Assembly (NCBI GenBank): GCA_938009055.1 | Contig: CALLIO010000108.1 | Coordinates: forward strand, 1 to 37,483 | Source of the DNA: an uncultured Altererythrobacter sp. | GTDB taxonomy: Bacteria; Pseudomonadota; Alphaproteobacteria; Sphingomonadales; Sphingomonadaceae | Length of the DNA: 37,483 bases | Direction: 5' to 3' | In this document: positions 32,252 through 37,483 of the stretch, piece after piece | Layout: every line of letters starts with the position of its first letter | How positions within the stretch are numbered: position 1 is the stretch's first letter | Notes under the pieces: generated by a model | Seen by the model: only the letters and a program-made list of their open reading frames with translations | Databases searched by the model: none | What the model was told of the DNA's origin: nothing | Program-made: the position numbers and the translations under genes

Positions 32252-33265
32252 ATGCGCAAAATCCTCGTCACCGGTTCGGCTGGCTTTATTGGTTTTCACC
32301 TCTCCAAGCTTTTGCTGGCAGAAGGATTTTCGGTAGTCGGCTTCGACGGCATGACCGATTATTACGATGTGCGAATCAAGCAGGGCCGGCATCAAATGCT
32401 GCTGCAAAATGAGCATTTTACCGCGCATGAAGGCATGCTCGAAGATTTCGAATCGCTGCACACGCTGATGATGGATAAAAAGCCAGATGTGATTGTCCAT
32501 CTCGCCGCCCAAGCCGGTGTTCGCTACAGCCTAGAGAACCCGCGCGCCTATATCGATGCCAATATCGTTGGCACTTTCAATGTAATGGAATGCGCGCGCG
32601 AACTGGGCGTAGACCATTTGCTGATGGCTTCTACTTCGTCCGTCTATGGCGCGAATGAAGAAATGCCCTTTGATGAGCGCGAACGGGTTGAGACCCAAAT
32701 GACGCTTTATGCCGCCACGAAAAAGGCGAACGAAAGCATGGGGCATTCCTACGCGCACCTTTGGAACTTGCCGACGACCATGTTCCGCTTCTTCACTGTC
32801 TATGGCCCGTGGGGCCGACCCGATATGGCGCTTTTCAAGTTCACCAAGGGTATTTTGGACGGCACGCCGATCGACATTTACAACAATGGCAACATGCATC
32901 GCGATTTCACTTTCGTCACCGATCTGGTGCGCGGCATACGCTTGCTCGTGGATACGCCTCCGGTTCGCCCTGAAAGTTCTGAGGACATCGCGAGTTACGA
33001 CAGCCTATCGCCCGTCGCCCCCTTCCGCGTGGTAAACATCGGCAACAGCGACAAGGTGCGGTTGATGGACTTTGTCGAAGCGATTGAGGCGGAATGCGGG
33101 GTCGAGGCGGTCAAAAACTTCATGCCCATGCAGAAAGGCGACGTGCCTGCTACTTGGGCGGATGCAACTTTGCTGAAAGAGCTCACCGGATACCAGCCGC
33201 AAACCGATGTACGCGAGGGAATCAAGCAATTCGTCGCTTGGTACCGCGACTATTACAAAGTTTGA
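32252..33265 (+). CDS. NAD-dependent epimerase, UDP-glucuronate 4-epimerase-like
   Basis: This 337-residue extended short-chain dehydrogenase has the NAD motif TGSAGFIGFHL (7-17), the FDGMTDYYDVRIK segment characteristic of the UDP-glucuronate 4-epimerase group (about 31-43), HLAAQAGVRYSLENP, and Tyr153-x3-Lys157 in YAATKKANE. FRFFTVYGPWGRPDMALFKF and YNNGNMHRDFTFVTD follow. The enzyme would convert UDP-glucuronate to UDP-galacturonate for surface polysaccharide. AGGAAG lies about 5 bases before the ATG, 25 bp after the capD-like gene, so the two form an operon. Its expected substrate-forming enzyme survives in this window only as a fragment. Confidence 0.88.
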   Translation: MRKILVTGSAGFIGFHLSKLLLAEGFSVVGFDGMTDYYDVRIKQGRHQMLLQNEHFTAHEGMLEDFESLHTLMMDKKPDVIVHLAAQAGVRYSLENPRAYIDANIVGTFNVMECARELGVDHLLMASTSSVYGANEEMPFDERERVETQMTLYAATKKANESMGHSYAHLWNLPTTMFRFFTVYGPWGRPDMALFKFTKGILDGTPIDIYNNGNMHRDFTFVTDLVRGIRLLVDTPPVRPESSEDIASYDSLSPVAPFRVVNIGNSDKVRLMDFVEAIEAECGVEAVKNFMPMQKGDVPATWADATLLKELTGYQPQTDVREGIKQFVAWYRDYYKV

Positions 33266-33279
33266 TCGCTTAAAGTGAT

Positions 33280-33903
33280 TTACTGCGGAGGCTGAGCCAA
33301 AGCCGGTGCATCTGCTGCGGTTTGAGGCGCTGGAGCCGCTTCTTCCGCCGCCCCATCGCCTGGAAGCGGTGCATTGCGCTCGCGCTCCAGCCGCTCGAGA
33401 TATTCGCGCTCGATTTGCTCAACGCGCTCTTGTTCCATCGCAGCATCAGTATCGATGGTAGACAAGCGCTCTTCGCGTGCAGCTTGGATCAGCTGGCTAA
33501 AGCGCACCCCTGCCCCTTCGCGCTTATCGGCAAAGGCAGCATCGATCATTTGCTGAGTGCAGCCAAGCGACCCGCCGGCCCCTGCTGGAGTGCACGAATA
33601 CGTTCCGAAATTGCCAACCATCTCAAGCTGTTGGACGCGTTTGGCCCACGCAGTATTCTGAATGGAATCGCTGGTTCTAAGCGTTGGCGGAATGCGGTAA
33701 CGCTCATTTTCCGGCAGACGCGCGAAAACGCAGATATTGCCATCCGGACATTCAGGCGCAGCATCTTCGCCATAGACATAAGCGATCTGGACATCGTCAG
33801 ACACGGGCTGGGCCGGCTGCAAATCATCTTGAGCGATAGCAGCGCCTGCCAAACCCATGCTGGCGACTGCCAGTGCCAGTGATGCTGATGTGAACAAGCG
33901 CAT
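33280..33903 (-). CDS. Secreted hypothetical protein
   Basis: The 207-residue protein has a signal peptide ending AGAAIA (residue 24), then a mature part with four Cys (in PECPDGNICVF, YSCTPAG and LGCTQQM) that could form two disulfides. A Glu/Arg-rich helical segment (about 140-185) and an Ala/Pro/Gln-rich tail follow. I do not recognise a named family or catalytic motif. It is likely periplasmic. Its gene converges on the epimerase gene with a 14-bp gap and precedes nothing obviously related; its promoter should lie within 33904-34021. Confidence 0.75.
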   Translation of the reverse strand: MRLFTSASLALAVASMGLAGAAIAQDDLQPAQPVSDDVQIAYVYGEDAAPECPDGNICVFARLPENERYRIPPTLRTSDSIQNTAWAKRVQQLEMVGNFGTYSCTPAGAGGSLGCTQQMIDAAFADKREGAGVRFSQLIQAAREERLSTIDTDAAMEQERVEQIEREYLERLERERNAPLPGDGAAEEAAPAPQTAADAPALAQPPQ

Positions 33904-34021
33904 GGCCGTTATCCTAGCTGATCTTTGAACATGGATGCCCTATAAGCAGGGCCAGCGTGAATACCAACTGAAGAGCGAAAGATGTGGGCTGGAAAGGCTC
34001 GTTCAAAAAAGCAGAAACGCT

Positions 34022-34543
34022 CTAAATACGCTCGGCCAGCTTGATGGCAGCGCGGCATCCCAGCCGGATCGCGCCTGACAATAGCGGATAGGCAGGCGCT
34101 TTTTCCGCGCCCGCTGCCAGCGCAGCATCGCGGTGTTCGCGCTCATCCTCGCGAAATTCATGGATCATCTCAGCCAATTCGGGATCAGCGCCGCTTTCTT
34201 CCAGCGCGTCCAATTGGTCGGAATAGTGCTTGTCGATTTCCGTTTCGACCGCCGCCGTGCAAGCCATTGCAGCTTCTGGCCCCAGCAGCGCCGTTCCTGC
34301 ACCCAATGCATAGCCAGCCGCTGACCAGAAAGGTTGCAGCACTGTCGGGCGAACGCCGCGCCGCGCCATCAATTTGTCGAATTCTTCGCGGTGGCGCTCT
34401 TCCTGTTCGGCCATGCCAGCGATTTCTTGCGAATGCGGCCCGCGGCTTCCCATCACGGCCAATTGGCCAGCGTAAATGCGGTTCGCACCAAATTCGCCCG
34501 CTTGGTCAACGCGGATCATGCGATGGATGTCTTTCTTGTCCAT
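34022..34543 (-). CDS. coq7: Demethoxyubiquinone hydroxylase, COQ7 family
   Basis: The 173-residue protein shows the COQ7 di-iron ligand set: Glu17 in DQAGEFGANRIYAGQ, Glu48-x2-His51 in EERHREEF, Glu100 in VETEID, and Glu134-x2-His137 in EDEREHRDAAL. A central hydrophobic segment AAGYALGAGTALLGPEAA would associate with the membrane. It hydroxylates 2-polyprenyl-3-methyl-6-methoxy-1,4-benzoquinol in ubiquinone synthesis. I chose the ATG at 34543 (MDKKDIHRM); the open frame upstream overlaps dsbB and is not COQ7-like. It lies 10 bp after dsbB on the same strand, so the two are probably cotranscribed. Confidence 0.93.
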   Translation of the reverse strand: MDKKDIHRMIRVDQAGEFGANRIYAGQLAVMGSRGPHSQEIAGMAEQEERHREEFDKLMARRGVRPTVLQPFWSAAGYALGAGTALLGPEAAMACTAAVETEIDKHYSDQLDALEESGADPELAEMIHEFREDEREHRDAALAAGAEKAPAYPLLSGAIRLGCRAAIKLAERI

Positions 34544-34553
34544 AGCGTGGACC

Positions 34554-35024
34554 TTAGGCCTTTTTGCTCCGGGCCAAAAGCACGAAGATTGCAATCGCGC
34601 CTGCGCATGACACAAGGAAGTTCCAGCCAGCCAGCGACACGCCGAACAAATCCCATGGCGCTTCATCGCAGCGCACAATGGGTGCGTTCATAATCGCATC
34701 AAGCGGATCGCCGCCCGCATCCAAGGGCATGGCGCAACCAGTGATCCCTTCCCACCAGCCATATTCGACGCCTGCGTGGAAGAGCCCGATCAATCCTGAT
34801 GTGAAAATCGCTATTCCCGCCAATGCGATAAGCAAACGCTTGGGAGCCAAAGCGAAAGATAACAAGGCCAAGGCAAGAGCGGCGAAATGCGGCCAACGCT
34901 GCCACAAGCACATCTCGCATGGGAACAAGTCAAAGCCGTATTGCGAAATATATGCCCCGCCCAGCAATGCAGCAGGCAGAGCAAGCGCCAAAGCCTGCGC
35001 GCGTTTCAAGGCAGTATCGGTCAT
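34554..35024 (-). CDS. dsbB: Disulfide bond formation protein DsbB
   Basis: The 156-residue protein has four membrane segments, the first periplasmic Cys pair C36-x2-C39 (FPCEMCLWQRW) with the quinone-side Arg at residue 43, and a second pair, Cys97 and Cys119, in the larger periplasmic loop. DsbB reoxidises DsbA and passes electrons to ubiquinone, so its coupling with the ubiquinone gene coq7 is functionally apt. It ends 10 bp before coq7 and starts 18 bp after the ctpA stop. Confidence 0.92.
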   Translation of the reverse strand: MTDTALKRAQALALALPAALLGGAYISQYGFDLFPCEMCLWQRWPHFAALALALLSFALAPKRLLIALAGIAIFTSGLIGLFHAGVEYGWWEGITGCAMPLDAGGDPLDAIMNAPIVRCDEAPWDLFGVSLAGWNFLVSCAGAIAIFVLLARSKKA

Positions 35025-35042
35025 CCCCGCAGCTTTAGCGGA

Positions 35043-36380
35043 TCAATCGCGCAAAGCGACTGAGCTTGGCGTTGTCCGGCGCAAGGTTTCCATTGCGTAG
35101 AAAAGCTGGAAGTCCTCGACGCCTTGTTCTTTTAGCTCTTCAGCTGTCAGCTTGAAGCGCGGATCGTCGATCTTATCGCTTTCAAGCGCTTCATCTTCCA
35201 AGCCCAGCTCATTGACCAGATGGCCACGCAAATCAGATTCGCGCATCAGATATTTGTTGCGCTTGGCAAGGTCGGGATCGGACAATTGCGGCACAGTGAT
35301 ATCCGGCTTGATCCCGCCTTCCTGAACCGAATGGCCAGACGGCGTGTAATAGCGCGCTGTCGTCAGCTTCAAGGCAGCATCGCGGCCCAATGGCAGCAGC
35401 GATTGAACAGAACCCTTGCCGAAGCTCCGCTCGCCCATAATCAGTGCGCGGCGATGATCTTTCAATGCGCCTGCCACGATCTCAGAAGCAGAAGCTGAAC
35501 CTGCATCAATCAGCACAATCAGTGGGACGCCTGTGGCGATATCGCCGCGGAACATAGTCTCTGCATCATAAAGCAATGTCTCGCCCCGGGCCCGCCCGCG
35601 CTGCGATACGATCCGCCCTTTGTCGAGGAAGAGATCGGACAGAGCGACCGCTTCATCAAGCGATCCGCCTGGGTTCGAGCGCAAATCAAGCACGAGGCCA
35701 CTGACTCGCCCACTCGCTTCTTTCTTAATCTCTGTCCAAGCTGCAAACACGTCTGCGCCAACATCGCGCGAGAATTCATTGACAGTGATGACGCCAATAT
35801 TGCCTGCCTCAACTGTGTGCGTAACCGGCTCAAGCTCAATCACGCCGCGTGTGACTGCAACGTCAAATGGCTCTTCGCGGCCCGGACGAAACACTGTCAG
35901 ATTGATTGAAGTGCCTGCTTGGCCGCGCATCCGCGAAACGGCATCGTCCAGATCGCCGCCATAAATCAGATCGCCATCCAAATGCGTAATGTAGTCGCCA
36001 GCTTTCAAGCCAGCTTCTGCTGCTGGACTTCCGCGAAATGGCGAAATGATCTTCACTGCGCCATCGTCCATCACAACCGAGAGGCCAAGGCCGGAATAAT
36101 TGCCATCGATCATCGTCTCGAGCCGCTGCAAATCCGACCCATCGACAAAGGCGGAATGCGGATCGAGCGAGGATAGCATCCCGTCAATCGCGCCGCGGAT
36201 CAGTTTCTCATCCTCGACCGGCTCGACATAGCTCGCCTTGATTCGATTGTAAGTCGCATACAGCTTGGCAAATTCCGGCCCAGCGCGTGCATCGACCTGC
36301 GCCATGCTGGCTGTCGTCGCGGGGATCAGGGCAACGGCTGTCACCAACGCCGCGCTGCTTAAGAGGGGTGCGAGTTTCAT
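35043..36380 (-). CDS. ctpA: Carboxyl-terminal processing protease, S41 family
   Basis: The 445-residue protein has a signal peptide (about 1-27) and an N-terminal helical region with LSSLDPHSAFVD. A PDZ domain follows (about 90-175, YSGLGLSVV to TVFRPG), then the S41 core with VLDLRSNPGGSLDEAV, the catalytic serine segment AGSASASEI (293-301) and the catalytic Lys322 in SFGKGSVQSLLPL. These periplasmic proteases trim or degrade envelope proteins, including cell-wall hydrolases. The position next to an envC-like gene fits cell-wall control. The gene heads the ctpA-dsbB-coq7 series; the inverted repeat at 36437-36462 lies in its upstream region. Confidence 0.93.
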   Translation of the reverse strand: MKLAPLLSSAALVTAVALIPATTASMAQVDARAGPEFAKLYATYNRIKASYVEPVEDEKLIRGAIDGMLSSLDPHSAFVDGSDLQRLETMIDGNYSGLGLSVVMDDGAVKIISPFRGSPAAEAGLKAGDYITHLDGDLIYGGDLDDAVSRMRGQAGTSINLTVFRPGREEPFDVAVTRGVIELEPVTHTVEAGNIGVITVNEFSRDVGADVFAAWTEIKKEASGRVSGLVLDLRSNPGGSLDEAVALSDLFLDKGRIVSQRGRARGETLLYDAETMFRGDIATGVPLIVLIDAGSASASEIVAGALKDHRRALIMGERSFGKGSVQSLLPLGRDAALKLTTARYYTPSGHSVQEGGIKPDITVPQLSDPDLAKRNKYLMRESDLRGHLVNELGLEDEALESDKIDDPRFKLTAEELKEQGVEDFQLFYAMETLRRTTPSSVALRD

Positions 36381-36436
36381 TATCCGAGTGTGCTCCTGAT
36401 CTGTCTGAGGACGGATATATCGCGCATCGCCCCTTA

Positions 36437-36462
36437 ACGCCAGATGAGAGGGTGACTGGCGT
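36437..36462. promoter_or_regulatory. Inverted repeat ACGCCAG/CTGGCGT between envC-like and ctpA genes
   Basis: A perfect 7-bp inverted repeat (36437-36443, 36456-36462) with a 12-base spacer lies about 57 bp upstream of ctpA and 70 bp after the envC-like stop. It could be a terminator without a T-run or a regulatory site. Confidence 0.3.
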
Positions 36463-36531
36463 CTCTTGCTGGGTCAGATCGCGCCAAGGTCTTGCGATAT
36501 GTGCTTAACTTAAGCCCTCTAGAGGAATTTT

Positions 36532-37483
36532 CTACATGAATTCCAGTGGGTTGACGGGACTCCCATTGCGCCGCAATTCCAATGTCACGGCGGGATTTTC
36601 TTCCGCTGCCACGCCCAATGGGCTGCCGCGCGACAATTGCGTACCAGCTTCGACATCGCTTCGAGCAAGCCCTGTGATCAGACTGGTCCAGCCAGTGGCA
36701 TGCTCGATAATAACGATTCGCCCAAAGCCGCGATAAGGGCCAGAGAAGGCCACACGCCCGCCAGCCGGAGCTACAACTTGCGCGCCAGAGACAGGCGCAA
36801 TGACCAAGCCAGTTGAGCGCACGCCAGCCTCGCTTGTCTCGCCAAAACCAGTGATTGTCTTGCCTTCAACATGCAATTGGAGCGTTATCTGCCCGACATC
36901 TCGCGTTATCTGGGGGGTATCTCCAGTCGCAGCTGGAGTGGGTTGATCCGACACGCTGGCAGCGGCCGGTTGTGCAGGCCGGATCAATGGCCCGGGCAAT
37001 TTCGCCAACTCTTCGCGCAGCGCAGTTGTGGCGCCCAATTTGCCAACCAATTCATCGAGATCGCGCGCGTCCTCAGCCAAAGCCAAAGCTCGCTCATTCT
37101 CGCGCATGGCAATGCCGGATGCTTGCTGCGATGTGACTTGCTGGCGGCGCGAAACAGCAGCCAAGGCCGTGCGCCGTTGATCGAGCAATTGCTGATCGCC
37201 TTGCAATTTCGCAAGCTGGCCATTCATATTGCGCTCAAGCTGCTGGCCGCGCTGAATATCTTTGCGCAAATTGGCCGTTCTTGCGCGCACTTGCGGCACG
37301 GCGCTGTCCAAAATCGCACGCACATAAACCGTGTCTTTCAAGGAGCCTGAACGAAGCGCAGACAAAGCCAGCGGGCGGCGCGCCATATTCTGCAAAGCTG
37401 CCGTCAGCTTCACAAGCGGACGCTGGCGCTGAGCAAGGCGCGTGTTGAGCACGCGGCGCTCTTCGGAAATCAGCGTAACGCGC
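36532..37483 (-). CDS. EnvC-like murein hydrolase activator (5' end beyond window)
   Basis: The frame runs to the window edge, so the N-terminus is missing. The visible about 316 residues contain coiled-coil segments (SSLxx-type heptads, DLDELVGKLG) and a C-terminal LytM-like domain (VIAPVSGAQVVAPAGGRVAFSGPYRGFGRIVIIEH, GSPLGVAAEENPAVTLELRRNG). The zinc-binding residues of active M23 peptidases are absent: the usual H-x3-D site reads GETSEAGVRS, and the HxH site reads TLELRR. That pattern is known for EnvC, which activates amidases at the division site instead of cutting peptidoglycan itself. The neighbour ctpA is a common partner in location. Confidence 0.85.
   Translation of the reverse strand, partial: RVTLISEERRVLNTRLAQRQRPLVKLTAALQNMARRPLALSALRSGSLKDTVYVRAILDSAVPQVRARTANLRKDIQRGQQLERNMNGQLAKLQGDQQLLDQRRTALAAVSRRQQVTSQQASGIAMRENERALALAEDARDLDELVGKLGATTALREELAKLPGPLIRPAQPAAASVSDQPTPAATGDTPQITRDVGQITLQLHVEGKTITGFGETSEAGVRSTGLVIAPVSGAQVVAPAGGRVAFSGPYRGFGRIVIIEHATGWTSLITGLARSDVEAGTQLSRGSPLGVAAEENPAVTLELRRNGSPVNPLEFM

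Noticed and set aside
36532..37483. Active M23 zinc peptidase
   Set aside because: The metal-binding His and Asp residues are missing, so an EnvC-type activator fits better.

Overview
The window reads as a chromosomal segment of an alphaproteobacterium, most probably a member of Sphingomonadales (Erythrobacteraceae-like). The support is indirect: moderate GC, a large TonB-dependent receptor, Wza/Wzz/Wzy-type exopolysaccharide genes, HDLQQP-type and PAS-type histidine kinases, and the block envC - ctpA - dsbB - coq7, an order I associate with that group. No rRNA, tRNA, CRISPR array, complete insertion sequence or phage gene was recognised.

Region 1 (1-9140) is an exopolysaccharide locus. A plus-strand set (3' end of a Wza-like exporter, a Wzz/GumC-like co-polymerase, a Wzy/O-antigen-ligase-like protein) converges at a strong double hairpin on a minus-strand operon (Wzx-like flippase, two GT2 and one GT4 glycosyltransferases). 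Divergent from the flippase lies a fused enzyme, GT26 glycosyltransferase plus initiating sugar-phosphate transferase. Region 2 (9134-12589) is a pair of overlapping sensor-kinase genes that look complementary: one has the ATPase domain but no intact relay domains, the other has receiver and Hpt domains but no ATPase. The gene-free gap upstream of them carries a heptamer repeated four times at exactly 21-bp intervals.

Region 3 (12590-22544) is the most interesting part. It holds a TcuA-like FAD dehydrogenase coupled to a lipoprotein solute-binding protein. Divergent from these is a membrane-spanning regulator in which a periplasmic TctC/Bug-type binding domain is fused through a transmembrane helix and coiled coil to a LuxR-type DNA-binding domain. 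Next come a tripartite tricarboxylate transporter (TctA, and TctC fused to TctB) and, divergent from it, a TonB-dependent receptor. Together they look like a cassette for outer-membrane uptake, periplasmic capture and sensing, inner-membrane transport and oxidation of a carboxylate. The sensor domain shares motifs with the transporter's own binding domain, which suggests direct periplasm-to-DNA signalling by a one-component regulator. The substrate cannot be read from sequence.

Region 4 (22545-29928) has a membrane di-iron hydroxylase-like protein with an upstream membrane-bound AraC-type regulator, a 906-residue YadA-like trimeric autotransporter, and a divergent histidine kinase/NarL-type response regulator pair. 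Region 5 (29929-33265) opens with an orphan 3' fragment of a UDP-glucose 6-dehydrogenase gene, then a hairpin-rich leader, a CapD/WbpM-like dehydratase and a UDP-glucuronate 4-epimerase-like gene. Region 6 (33280-37483) is housekeeping: a secreted hypothetical protein, coq7, dsbB, ctpA and a partial envC-like gene running off the window end.

Functions are assigned from motifs and family knowledge by eye; no database search was run.
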